24,518 bases of DNA from an uncultured Lachnospiraceae bacterium. GTDB taxonomy: Bacteria; Bacillota; Clostridia; Lachnospirales; Lachnospiraceae. Position 1 is the stretch's first letter. Every line of letters begins with the position of its first letter. The notes under the pieces were generated by a model. That model had not been told where the DNA came from. It did not search any database and was given only the letters and a program-made list of their open reading frames with translations. Below, piece by piece: positions 1 to 6,879 of this stretch. The stretch lies in contig CAJURT010000048.1 of assembly GCA_910588875.1 (NCBI GenBank), positions 1-24,518 of the forward strand, in the 5' to 3' direction. Both the position numbers and the translations under genes were made by a program.

Positions 1-48
1 GATGTAAAAAGATTCGGCATTTTTAGATTTTGATGTATTCACTTTCAT
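1..48 (-). CDS. N-terminal fragment of a probable IS1634-type transposase (cut by the window edge)
   Basis: Only the first 16 codons lie in the window; the gene continues beyond base 1. Translation on the minus strand begins MKVNTSKSKNAESFYI. The Lys/Ser/Asn-rich start followed by SFYI resembles the first strand of IS1634-family DDE transposases as I remember them. That assignment is recall from a very short stretch. The start is supported by GGAGG (57-61 on the plus strand) 8 nt before the ATG and by an extended -10 promoter just upstream. If correct, an insertion sequence abuts the restriction genes. It could instead be another small protein. Confidence 0.5.
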   Translation of the reverse strand, partial: MKVNTSKSKNAESFYI

Positions 49-67
49 AATCAATACCTCCATTTCC

Positions 68-76
68 ATTATAACA
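68..76 (-). promoter_or_regulatory. Extended -10 promoter for the left-edge gene
   Basis: Read on the minus strand the sequence is TGTTATAAT, a perfect TATAAT with the extended TGn element. It lies 20 nt upstream of the ATG at 48. No convincing -35 is visible at 17 nt spacing, as is common for extended -10 promoters. Confidence 0.5.
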
Positions 77-288
77 CAAAAAGCCCCAAAAAGCCTATAT
101 ATAAAAACGAAAAAGTTGACAAAAAAATATAGACTTTATGCGGCCTATAGAGATTTTTTTAAAATTTAGCTGTCAAACGCCCGGGCTCCTCTGCCAGAAT
201 TTTATCAGCGCCGTATTATTTTCTGGTATGATGAAGATAAAGTAAATTCTATCATGCCTTCAAATTTCTCTGTTTTCTCCCAATTTTT

Positions 289-317
289 TTGAAAATATCA
301 CAAAGCTGTACTATAAT
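289..317 (+). promoter_or_regulatory. Sigma-70-type promoter of the restriction operon
   Basis: TTGAAA at 289-294 and TATAAT at 312-317 are separated by exactly 17 nt. The predicted transcript would start near 324, giving a leader of roughly 170 nt before the ATG at 494. This is the best promoter match in the left part of the window. Confidence 0.7.
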
Positions 318-493
318 ATCAATGTACGTTACTGTACCTGCTTCCGCTGAGAAGAAATGTTATGGATAACGGTTTTCAAACACTGGCGCTGATTTTAGGC
401 CGTATTGAAACGTTAAGGACAAGCGGGGGTAGGGATACGTAATCCTGATAACCGGATATAACTATCGGAATAATAGAAGAGGAGGTAAAATCA

Positions 494-1969
494 ATGGATA
501 TAAGTTCGTTGTTTTCCACATTTGGAATTGATTCTCAAATTACAATCATTAATGGGGAGATTTGCGAAGTGTCGAACTCCAATTTTGATTCAAAATTTAC
601 TATTTGCCATAAAGCACTTACATTTGGCGGAAGGGATAATATCCCTGATGAACTAAGAGTGCAGATTATGTACGAAAACAATAATACCGTTTTTCGTAAA
701 TATGAAGCAACAGGCAATGCTGCTTTATTAGGGATTCACGATTCGGAGGATATTGTATGTGCATGGAAACTTAAGCTTTCCAATGCAACTCAGGGGACTA
801 TATCAAAACAGATAAAAAGAAAATATATAGAGGAAGCGAAGAAAACAGGCTTTGTGCAAACGCCGCCGAACCGATCAGGAGAGCATGTATGTGTTTTCAG
901 GAAGGAATTCATATATTTTTATTTAAAGAATTCATTCTGGCTGCATGATGTTTTGGTGGGAAATTTAAATGGGCCATTTCTGTCTGACCGAGTAAAAGAA
1001 ATTTCTGCGGATAACAGCATTGAGAAGAATCGGCGCATTAAGGGTGGCAAGAACGTACTTTTGTATGGGGTTCCGGGTTGCGGTAAGAGTTTCACTATTA
1101 TGACTAAATATTGTAAGGATGCGGATGCAGTCGAAAGGGTGGTATTCCACCCTGACTATACGTATGGTGATTTTGTGGGCCAGATATTGCCGTTGACGGA
1201 GGAAGAAACCGGAAAAATCAAATATGAATTTACAGCGGGCCCTTTTACGCGTGTTTTATCGGAGGCCTATAATAATCCTGAGAAAAAATACTGTTTGATA
1301 ATTGAGGAAATTAACCGCGGCAATGCTCCGGCAATTTTCGGTGATATTTTCCAGCTGCTGGACAGAGACGAGGACGGCAACGGTGCATATGAAATTACCA
1401 ACTCGGACATTGCAGCAAAAGTATATCTTGATGGACGGACGTCGAAAAAAATCAAGCTGCCGTCTAATTTGTTTATTTTTTCTACAATGAATACATCTGA
1501 CCAGAATGTTTTTACTTTAGATACTGCATTTCAGAGAAGATGGAATATGCGTATGGTGGAAAACGATGTATTTAAATCTACAATCGCACAAAAGACCATT
1601 CTTGATACAAAAATCAAGTGGGCGGAGTTTGCCGATACGATTAACAATTTGATTATCGCCAAAAATGTCGGTATGTCATCCTCTGAAGATAAAAGGCTTG
1701 GCGCATACTTTGTTACAGAAAAGGATTTATATTTCTTTACAACTGCCGACGGAATTACACAGGAAGAAGCGGATGACAGAAACCACAACTTCCCTGAAAA
1801 GGTCCTGAAGTATCTGTGGGATGATGCTTTCAAGTTTACGCGGGAGGAAGTCTTTCGGAGCGGTTATGACAGCCTTGAGAAACTTATCAGGGCATTTGAA
1901 AATGCACAAGGAGACAAACGCTTTAGCATCTTTGCAGAGGATATTTTCGAGGTAGACCAGAACGGGTAA
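494..1969 (+). CDS. McrB/LlaJI-type AAA+ NTPase subunit of a restriction endonuclease
   Basis: This 491-residue protein is the motor subunit of an NTP-dependent restriction complex, which would move along DNA and activate the nuclease encoded next. Visible motifs are Walker A GVPGCGKS (about 192-199), Walker B and McrB-type signature LIIEEINRGN (268-277), and the sensor/arginine-finger region MNTSDQNVFTLDTAFQRRW (332-350), which matches the MNTxD...D.A..RR pattern of McrB. The first 180 residues are a target-recognition-like region that I do not recognise. AGAGGAGG sits 7-9 nt before the ATG. The nuclease gene follows 12 nt downstream, so the two form an operon. Base composition is like its neighbours. 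NTP specificity (GTP, as in McrB) is a family expectation and cannot be read from the sequence. Confidence 0.88.
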   Translation: MDISSLFSTFGIDSQITIINGEICEVSNSNFDSKFTICHKALTFGGRDNIPDELRVQIMYENNNTVFRKYEATGNAALLGIHDSEDIVCAWKLKLSNATQGTISKQIKRKYIEEAKKTGFVQTPPNRSGEHVCVFRKEFIYFYLKNSFWLHDVLVGNLNGPFLSDRVKEISADNSIEKNRRIKGGKNVLLYGVPGCGKSFTIMTKYCKDADAVERVVFHPDYTYGDFVGQILPLTEEETGKIKYEFTAGPFTRVLSEAYNNPEKKYCLIIEEINRGNAPAIFGDIFQLLDRDEDGNGAYEITNSDIAAKVYLDGRTSKKIKLPSNLFIFSTMNTSDQNVFTLDTAFQRRWNMRMVENDVFKSTIAQKTILDTKIKWAEFADTINNLIIAKNVGMSSSEDKRLGAYFVTEKDLYFFTTADGITQEEADDRNHNFPEKVLKYLWDDAFKFTREEVFRSGYDSLEKLIRAFENAQGDKRFSIFAEDIFEVDQNG

Positions 1970-1981
1970 AGGAGCGGAAGT

Positions 1982-3277
1982 ATGGAAAAAGTATCAGCAC
2001 CTTTATATAAGTGCCATGTCAATACAAACGAAGGAACGGATACTTTTGTCGGCATCTGTTCGGATGGTGAGCAAATTAAGGTTTGCTTTCCGGTTGGTTA
2101 CAATCTTGGAAAGACGGAAGCGGAACAGAAAAAAGATATACAGTTGCTGATTAGGGTGCTAACCCGTTTTTCCGGTATAAAAGAGAAAATGCTCCCACAT
2201 CTGCTGGCAAATAATCCCGGGACTGTTAATTTCCCGATCCAAGCGTACATGACCGTTCTTAACGAATATTACAGCAGAAGCTATTACACGGAAAACGAGA
2301 ATATTTTCACGGTAAAAGGCAATGGCCCTAAGCATTGGCCGCGCACCATAAAAACACAGAAGGCATATCCGCAGGACGATTCCTTTATTTATCTCACTGC
2401 AGTGGCGCAGGAATCGAGAGTCGACGTTGCAAATTATATCACAAAGATAAACGAGTTCTGCGTAGATGAGGCGCATAAGAAAATCGGATTTTTGTTTTCA
2501 GCGGATAGAGTGAGGAAGCCGTCTATTCCGTTTGATGAAAAACGGTTTATCATGGCATTGAAGGAAAAACTCCGCAGTGAGAATAATGATAAAAATAAGG
2601 CTTTATTTTCCGGCATGATTGACATGATTCAGTATGTTGGCAGGAAGGGCCGGAATGCAAGATTTTACTTTGGCACAAATGATTTTGAGTATGTGTGGGA
2701 AAGGCTCATCGATTTCAATTTCGGCGAGGATAACAAAAACTTTTATTTCCCAAGAACATCGTGGTATTTGGGAACAGAGGGTAAACATGCGAAATCTGCG
2801 CTTGAACCAGATACGATAATGAAAGAGGATGATAAGGTATTTATCCTGGATGCCAAATATTACCACTATGGCGATAGTAAGGATCCGGCAGAACTGCCCC
2901 GCTCTACAGCTATTAACAAGCAGATTACATACGGAGAATATGTGGTCACTGACCCGAAATTTAAAGATGAAAATGGCCAGGCGCCTTCGGTATATAATGT
3001 TTTTTTGATGCCGTTTAATAAAGACGGAAAGGTGTTCCCTTCAAAGGAAAATATGCTGCATATCGGTGAGGCACGAGGCGATTGGAAGGACTCCGGCGCC
3101 TCGTATGAGAGGGTGCTGGGGATTTTGCTTGATATTAAATGGATGATGGCGAGAACGGTTAAGCATAATAAAAGGGATATCAGCCAATTGGCACAGCTGG
3201 TTGAAAGCACAATAAAAAAAGCAGATCCTCTTGCAGCAAAAAATGACGATAACGAAGAAAGGGCAATGACTATGTAA
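1982..3277 (+). CDS. LlaJI/McrC-like PD-(D/E)XK restriction endonuclease subunit
   Basis: This 431-residue protein is the cleavage subunit partnered with the McrB-type NTPase just upstream. The nuclease core is visible as PD at 276-277 followed by ILDAKYY (288-294), giving D277...D290-x-K292, with INKQITYGEY (311-320) behind it as in the McrC/LlaJI group. LlaJI from Lactococcus is a known two-gene NTP-dependent endonuclease of this kind that works with two methyltransferases. None is visible here, so either the methylases lie elsewhere or the pair cuts modified foreign DNA as McrBC does. The ATG is preceded by AAAGGAGCGGAAGT. The stop codon lies inside the loop of the operon terminator. Confidence 0.82.
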   Translation: MEKVSAPLYKCHVNTNEGTDTFVGICSDGEQIKVCFPVGYNLGKTEAEQKKDIQLLIRVLTRFSGIKEKMLPHLLANNPGTVNFPIQAYMTVLNEYYSRSYYTENENIFTVKGNGPKHWPRTIKTQKAYPQDDSFIYLTAVAQESRVDVANYITKINEFCVDEAHKKIGFLFSADRVRKPSIPFDEKRFIMALKEKLRSENNDKNKALFSGMIDMIQYVGRKGRNARFYFGTNDFEYVWERLIDFNFGEDNKNFYFPRTSWYLGTEGKHAKSALEPDTIMKEDDKVFILDAKYYHYGDSKDPAELPRSTAINKQITYGEYVVTDPKFKDENGQAPSVYNVFLMPFNKDGKVFPSKENMLHIGEARGDWKDSGASYERVLGILLDIKWMMARTVKHNKRDISQLAQLVESTIKKADPLAAKNDDNEERAMTM

Positions 3278-3307
3278 CGGTAGCCATTGCCCTTTCCCTA
3301 TTTTTTG
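3257..3307 (+). terminator. Rho-independent terminator overlapping the end of the nuclease gene
   Basis: A 12-bp perfect stem pairs GAAAGGGCAATG (3257-3268) with CATTGCCCTTTC (3285-3296), with a 16-nt loop. The stop codon at 3275-3277 is inside the loop. A T-run (3302-3307) follows, so termination is favoured on the plus strand. The stem's right arm ends just before the stop codon of the convergent gene. Confidence 0.75.
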
Positions 3308-4503
3308 GATTTCCTGTGCCGCATTTGTGCGGCGGCATTTTGGCAGGAAATATCATGATACTGTTTCCGGCTGTTTGTTGTCTTCACTTTAAATAGGCGG
3401 CCGCAATTTGGGTTTGCGCATTTACGGTAGATCTCGTAGCCCGGTTTTGTATAAAATAAGGCAAAATATAAGGCGGTGAAGAAATTCGGGATTTCCCAAT
3501 TCGGAGTCATTGTTTCGATATCATAGATAGGATGGATACCATACAATTCAAAGTCGAATTCTTCTTTTACCGTATTTTTTGCAATGAAGATAAGCTGGGA
3601 TTTGAAAGTATCGTCAAACATTTTATGGCTGTTTAGTTTTGTATCCATGTGAAAGATACCGTCTTCAAGCACATCCTCAATATTTATTCCGATTTGGATC
3701 AAATGGTAGAAATAATCAATGACATATCTTGCCCGCATATCCATATTTTCCTCAAAGGCATCCCTGTATAATTTTGTTATTTTTGCCTTGAAGATAAGGG
3801 GGCTGCCTGCAGAATAAAAATCTATATCCTCTGCATTTTCGTGGTAATCAATCATGCCAAGGCGTTCCTCCTGTTTTGTGAACGAATCAGGAATCGGATA
3901 ATAATCATCATAAGGGTCATTGGAAGGACTGTTAACCAAATTTTCGGTGAGATCTGGCAAAGTGGTGATATTGTACCAGAAACGGGTAAAGGCGTGTAAG
4001 CAGGAACATAGACCTTCCTCATTTTCACTTGGGAGTATTTTTCTTGGCTTGGCAAACAGCAGGTATGCGGTTAATTTCAGAATATTATCATAATCGATAT
4101 GTTCTTCCTCCATGGCGGCCATCAATTTAACCAGTGCTTTAAACCGGTTCATTAACTGAGCAAGATCAACAGGGTTAAACATCTTATATTTACCGTCCTT
4201 TGGCAGTGCCATGATAAAGCCGTATGTGTTTATATATTCTTTAATTTTATCAGCTTTGTGTAAATCCATGTTCAGGAAGTCTTCTATGACTTTATTTTTT
4301 TCGATTACGGCTCCGGTTTTACTGTCTATCATAACAAGCCCATCGATAGGAGCATAGGCATATCTGTATGAACCTTCAACTGTTTTTAGCTGAAGGCTGT
4401 GGTATTCAACCCCATCATCTGTATAATTGGTTGTTACTTTACAGTCGCAACGGGGATTTTCATAATGGAACATATTTCCTGCCATTTCTAATGCTTTATT
4501 CAT
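3298..4503 (-). CDS. Conserved protein of unknown function with a C-terminal Cys-rich (CGNR-like) tail
   Basis: I do not recognise the 401-residue protein as a whole. It has no signal peptide or membrane segment. Its end carries CANPNCGRLF with C362 and C367, then H383 and C387 followed by QNAAAQMRHRK. This resembles the treble-clef CGNR zinc finger found at the C-terminus of some DNA-binding proteins. The rest is mixed alpha/beta and rich in Asp, Tyr and Phe. The ATG at 4503 is chosen because AGGAGG (plus coordinates 4516-4521) lies 12 nt upstream; a TTG at 4530 also opens the frame but would overlap that site. The gene is convergent with the restriction operon and shares its terminator region. 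A role in DNA binding or as a defence accessory is only inference. Confidence 0.75.
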   Translation of the reverse strand: MNKALEMAGNMFHYENPRCDCKVTTNYTDDGVEYHSLQLKTVEGSYRYAYAPIDGLVMIDSKTGAVIEKNKVIEDFLNMDLHKADKIKEYINTYGFIMALPKDGKYKMFNPVDLAQLMNRFKALVKLMAAMEEEHIDYDNILKLTAYLLFAKPRKILPSENEEGLCSCLHAFTRFWYNITTLPDLTENLVNSPSNDPYDDYYPIPDSFTKQEERLGMIDYHENAEDIDFYSAGSPLIFKAKITKLYRDAFEENMDMRARYVIDYFYHLIQIGINIEDVLEDGIFHMDTKLNSHKMFDDTFKSQLIFIAKNTVKEEFDFELYGIHPIYDIETMTPNWEIPNFFTALYFALFYTKPGYEIYRKCANPNCGRLFKVKTTNSRKQYHDISCQNAAAQMRHRKSKK

Positions 4504-4603
4504 TGGTATCCCAAACCTCCTGTTTATCAAAATGTAATGGGTTATATAAGTGTTTATTGATTTTAGAGGGATATTATATAAGTGAATACATAATGGTTAT
4601 TTT

Positions 4604-4612
4604 ATTATAGCA
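4604..4612 (-). promoter_or_regulatory. Extended -10 promoter for the Cys-tail protein gene
   Basis: On the minus strand the sequence reads TGCTATAAT, a perfect TATAAT with an extended TGn, about 100 nt upstream of the ATG at 4503. A second TATAAT on the minus strand (4573-4578) lacks a good -35. The region is very A+T-rich, so chance matches are possible. Confidence 0.4.
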
Positions 4613-4702
4613 GTAATTCATAATGAAATAAATAATGTTATATAGATTTTTATAAAAAAATAAGTGGTGATCTGATAAATTCATTTATTGTTAAAGACCA
4701 GG

Positions 4703-4708
4703 TACAAT
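4703..4708 (+). promoter_or_regulatory. Possible -10 element of the holin-like toxin gene
   Basis: TACAAT lies about 85 nt upstream of the toxin start codon. Only a weak TTCATT (4680-4685) is found at 17 nt spacing. The call is tentative and rests mainly on position: the gene is divergent from the minus-strand gene at 4503 and needs its own promoter. Confidence 0.3.
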
Positions 4709-4746
4709 AGAGGCAGGTTGAAAAACCGGAAGATTAATATCACAAT

Positions 4747-4780
4747 GCCTGATTCTCTTATTCTTTTGTGAGAACCAGGC
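4747..4780 (+). promoter_or_regulatory. Leader hairpin directly before the toxin ribosome site
   Basis: GCCTG (4747-4751) pairs with CAGGC (4776-4780), and TTCTC (4753-4757) with GAGAA (4770-4774), with one A/C mismatch between them. This gives a near-continuous 11-position stem with a 12-nt loop. The Shine-Dalgarno GGAAAGGAAGGG begins at the very next base. There is no T-run, so it is not a terminator. A structured leader is typical of type I toxin mRNAs, so a role in translation control is a reasonable inference. Confidence 0.5.
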
Positions 4781-4793
4781 GGAAAGGAAGGGA

Positions 4794-4889
4794 ATGAAGA
4801 TGGTTACATATGCTGATTTGTTTCAGTTTTGCATCTTTACCGTTGCCCTGGTCGGGTTGTGTTACACAATCTTTAAGGGAACGAAATAG
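4794..4889 (+). CDS. Putative holin-like toxin, 31-residue membrane peptide
   Basis: The peptide begins MKMVTYADLFQFCIF and continues with one hydrophobic helix (about residues 8-27: phenylalanine, valine, leucine, isoleucine), ending KGTK. This matches my memory of the holin-like toxin family (Hol_Tox) common in Lachnospiraceae, whose members usually begin MVTYADLFQF. Such peptides are thought to insert in the membrane and are treated as type I toxins silenced by an antisense RNA. Two starts are possible, 4794 and the in-frame ATG at 4800; the usual family N-terminus fits the second. The Shine-Dalgarno is strong (GGAAAGGAAGGG). No antisense RNA promoter could be identified with confidence. 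Confidence 0.75.
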   Translation: MKMVTYADLFQFCIFTVALVGLCYTIFKGTK

Positions 4890-4915
4890 CGGCAACTGCC
4901 GCAAATACTTTTCTT
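4889..4915 (+). terminator. Weak possible terminator after the toxin gene
   Basis: GCGGC (4889-4893) and GCCGC (4898-4902) form a 5-bp G+C stem with loop AACT, starting at the last base of the stop codon. AAATACTTTTCTT follows, which is a poor T-tract displaced by several bases. Confidence 0.35.
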
Positions 4916-5003
4916 CCATCCGATGGCAAAGGATCAAACGCTTGCGTTTATTGTGTATCCGATTGTGTATCCGATGAAACTATGCATTGAGGGATGGAAG
5001 AAA
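4910..5003. repeat. 12-bp inverted repeat enclosing a palindrome and a 12-bp tandem duplication
   Basis: TTTCTTCCATCC (4910-4921) is perfectly complementary to GGATGGAAGAAA (4992-5003). Between them lie the hairpin AAACGC-TT-GCGTTT (4936-4949) and two direct copies of ATTGTGTATCCG (4950-4961 and 4962-4973). The right arm lies inside the spacer of the promoter at 4987-5015. The function is unknown. It might be part of the toxin's 3' RNA, an antisense RNA, or a small insertion remnant. Confidence 0.5.
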
Positions 5004-5015
5004 CCATGGTATACT
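4987..5015 (+). promoter_or_regulatory. Promoter of the leader ORF / Cdd1-like gene
   Basis: TTGAGG (4987-4992) and TATACT (5010-5015) are 17 nt apart. Transcription would start near 5022, about 30 nt before the ATG at 5052. This argues against a longer ORF reading through from 4923. Confidence 0.6.
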
Positions 5016-5051
5016 GATACCTATAAGTTTATGTCCCAAAGGAGAAATTAC

Positions 5052-5138
5052 ATGTTATCATGTGTTGAGATACGTGCAGAGCAGGGGCGGGAGGCCTTGA
5101 GACTGTTCCTGCTTTTCCACCAGGAGGATGTTGAATGA
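5052..5138 (+). CDS. 28-residue ORF translationally coupled to the Cdd1-like gene
   Basis: AAAGGAG (5038-5044) lies 7 nt before the ATG at 5052, and the frame ends at TGA 5136-5138, overlapping the next gene's ATG at 5135. The peptide begins MLSCVEIRAEQGREALRLF and is amphipathic and charged, with no recognised domain. The ribosome site of the following gene (AGGAGG, 5122-5127) lies within it, so it could act as a coupled leader or be a small protein in its own right. The same frame stays open upstream to 4923, but the promoter lies inside that extension. Confidence 0.45.
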   Translation: MLSCVEIRAEQGREALRLFLLFHQEDVE

Positions 5139-5440
5139 TGAAGCAGAATGAGGGGGAAAAAACCAGTGATTTGAAGAAGATACCGGGTGTGGGGGCAAAT
5201 ATGGAACAGCATTTGCAAAACATCGGAATCCGTTGCATTGCAGACTTAAGGGGAAAGGATCCAGAAGAACTGTATCGCCTGGACTGCCTGAAAAAGGGAT
5301 TTCGGGATGACAGATGTGTGCTGTATGTATTCCGCTGCGCCGTATATTTTGCAGAACACGAGCAGCATGAACCGGAGAAATTGAAATGGTGGTATTGGAA
5401 AGATAAGGACTATCCGGAACAGCGTGAAAATGGAGGATAA
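5135..5440 (+). CDS. Cdd1-like helix-hairpin-helix protein
   Basis: The 101-residue protein carries a helix-hairpin-helix near its start, LKKIPGVGANMEQHL (13-27), a fold that usually binds DNA non-specifically through its GVG turn. Further landmarks are DPEELYRLDCLKKGF (42-56) and EKLKWWYWKD (81-90). The layout matches the small family named after Cdd1, the protein beside the Clostridioides difficile pathogenicity locus. Its biochemical role is not established to my knowledge. AGGAGG lies 7 nt before ATG 5135; an adjacent ATG at 5138 is equally placed. It is the distal gene of a two-ORF unit and converges with the malic enzyme gene. Confidence 0.8.
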   Translation: MMKQNEGEKTSDLKKIPGVGANMEQHLQNIGIRCIADLRGKDPEELYRLDCLKKGFRDDRCVLYVFRCAVYFAEHEQHEPEKLKWWYWKDKDYPEQRENGG

Positions 5441-5470
5441 TGGGAAAGAAGCATTAGAACTGCAAAAGTG

Positions 5471-5504
5471 CAGGCCGGGAACCGAAAAACAGGTTCCCGG
5501 CCTG
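5471..5504. terminator. Intergenic hairpin between convergent Cdd1-like and malic enzyme genes
   Basis: A perfect 13-bp G+C-rich stem pairs CAGGCCGGGAACC (5471-5483) with GGTTCCCGGCCTG (5492-5504), with an 8-nt loop. On the minus strand it is followed by CACTTTTGCA, a short U-tract, so it best suits the malic enzyme transcript. On the plus strand there is no T-run. Confidence 0.7.
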
Positions 5505-5510
5505 TAAGAT

Positions 5511-6698
5511 TCAGCGGATTTCCTCATAGGGCGCCCGGTTGATTCCCAGGCGGACGGCTTCCTTTGCCACGGAATTGGCGACGGCCAGAGCCACACGCTG
5601 GTCGAAGGAGGAGGGGATCACATACTCAGCAGAGAGTTCTTCTTCGGGGATCACCTCTGCGATTGCATGGGAGGCGGCCACCTTCATGGAATCCGTGATA
5701 TCCTTCGCACGGACAGCCAGCACTCCCTTGAAAAGCCCCGGGAATACCAGCACGTTGTTGATCTGATTAGGGTAGTCGGATCTGCCGGTGCCGACTATTG
5801 CGGCGCCTCCGGCTTTTGCTTCTTCCGGCATAATCTCCGGAACCGGGTTTGCCATGGCAAATACAATGCCTTCCTTCATGGAGGCCACCATTTCTGAGGT
5901 CACCAGATGCGGCCTGGATACACCAACAAAAATATCTGCCCCCTTCAGGGCATTTGCCAGAAGCCCATGTTCCTTATCCCGGTTGCTGATATGGGAGATC
6001 TCTTCCTGGCCCGGGTTCAGCCCTTCATCCCCTTCACAGATGATACCATGGATGTCGCACATGATAATGTTGCCAAAGCCCATGGAAATCAGATGTTTGC
6101 CGATGGCAATCCCTGCGGCCCCGGCGCCGTTAATCACCACCCGCAGTTTCCCCATTTCTTTGCCGGTCACTTTTACTGCATTGAGCAGGGCAGCGCCCAC
6201 GACAATCGCTGTTCCGTGCTGGTCGTCATGGAAGATGGGGATATCACAAACCTCCTTCAGGCGTTTTTCAATCTCAAAGCAGCGGGGGGCTGCGATGTCC
6301 TCCAGGTTGATACCGCCAAAACTCTTGGAGATGAGGGAAACGGTCTGCACAAAGGTATCAACATCCTTGGTATCCACACATAGGGGGAAGGCATCCACAT
6401 CAGCAAATGCCTTAAATAGTGCACATTTACCTTCCATTACCGGCATTCCGGCTGAGGGGCCGATATCGCCTAAGCCCAACACTGCCGTGCCGTCTGTGAT
6501 AACGGCCACCAAATTCCCCTTGCGCGTGTAATCATAGGCTTTTTCCTCATCTTCGGCAATCAGTAGGCATGGCTCCGCCACACCTGGGGTGTAGGCAATG
6601 GCGAGTTCCTCACGGTTCGTGACGGGAGCCCGGGAAACGACCTCAATTTTGCCTTTCCATTCTTTATGTTTTTCGATTGCAAGCTGTTTTTTGTCCAT
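5511..6698 (-). CDS. NAD(P)-dependent malic enzyme (oxaloacetate-decarboxylating malate dehydrogenase)
   Basis: This cytoplasmic enzyme converts L-malate to pyruvate and CO2 with reduction of NAD(P), linking C4 acids to pyruvate. At 395 residues it is the short bacterial form. Landmarks are YTPGVAEPC (36-44, catalytic Tyr), GDIGPSAGMPVMEGKCALFK (77-96, catalytic Lys91), the metal-binding pair in LEDIAAPRCFE (E133, D134), FHDDQHGTA (157-164, further metal ligand), and the Rossmann loop INGAGAAGIA (189-198). NPVPEI follows later, as in the family. The start has AGGAGG 8 nt upstream, read on the minus strand. It has its own promoter and hairpin terminator and is monocistronic. Cofactor preference (NAD or NADP) cannot be judged reliably from sequence. 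Confidence 0.95.
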   Translation of the reverse strand: MDKKQLAIEKHKEWKGKIEVVSRAPVTNREELAIAYTPGVAEPCLLIAEDEEKAYDYTRKGNLVAVITDGTAVLGLGDIGPSAGMPVMEGKCALFKAFADVDAFPLCVDTKDVDTFVQTVSLISKSFGGINLEDIAAPRCFEIEKRLKEVCDIPIFHDDQHGTAIVVGAALLNAVKVTGKEMGKLRVVINGAGAAGIAIGKHLISMGFGNIIMCDIHGIICEGDEGLNPGQEEISHISNRDKEHGLLANALKGADIFVGVSRPHLVTSEMVASMKEGIVFAMANPVPEIMPEEAKAGGAAIVGTGRSDYPNQINNVLVFPGLFKGVLAVRAKDITDSMKVAASHAIAEVIPEEELSAEYVIPSSFDQRVALAVANSVAKEAVRLGINRAPYEEIR

Positions 6699-6737
6699 GG
6701 TAGATCCCTCCTGGTCTGGTTATCCGTTTCTTTTTTT

Positions 6738-6766
6738 ATTCTAATACAAATTGCCCATAGCGTCAA
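6738..6766 (-). promoter_or_regulatory. Promoter of the malic enzyme gene
   Basis: On the minus strand TTGACG (6761-6766) and TAGAAT (6738-6743) are separated by 17 nt. The predicted start is about 35 nt before the ATG, giving a short leader that carries AGGAGG. Confidence 0.65.
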
Positions 6767-6879
6767 CGCAGTTCTTTGGAATGATGGGGATGAAAAGAGG
6801 TTATAGTCTGTAAGGTTTAGCATAGGCTGCCAGGAATGGGGGAAGATAAAGGGAGATAAAGGGCGGGGGAAATTGGGAA

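Larger units (their letters stand above)
49..493. other. Intergenic region between the left-edge gene and the restriction operon
   Basis: This 445-base stretch holds two divergent promoters, one at 68-76 (minus) and one at 289-317 (plus). The rest is A+T-rich and carries no gene I can support. About 170 nt after the plus promoter would be a long 5' leader for the McrB-type gene. A 26-codon ORF in that leader (362-442) has no good ribosome site and no family resemblance. No terminal inverted repeat of an insertion sequence could be identified by eye. Confidence 0.6.

Noticed and set aside
362..442. 26-codon ORF in the leader of the restriction operon
   Set aside because: It starts at an ATG inside the predicted leader but has no real Shine-Dalgarno, no recognisable motif and ends 50 nt before the real gene. 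Kept only as a note.
3778..4055. Minus-strand frame at 3852-4055 inside the Cys-tail protein gene
   Set aside because: It lies in another frame of a well-supported gene with no ribosome site or motif. It is a shadow.
4923..5051. Upstream extension of the 28-codon ORF to a 71-residue protein
   Set aside because: The promoter TTGAGG-N17-TATACT and a good ribosome site lie inside it, and the extension covers the tandem repeat and palindrome. The short form is favoured.
5788..6531. Long plus-strand frame (247 codons) across the malic enzyme gene
   Set aside because: It is antisense to clear malic enzyme motifs, has no ribosome site and its product is Ser/Pro/Ala-rich without a domain. It is a shadow of the G+C-rich real gene.
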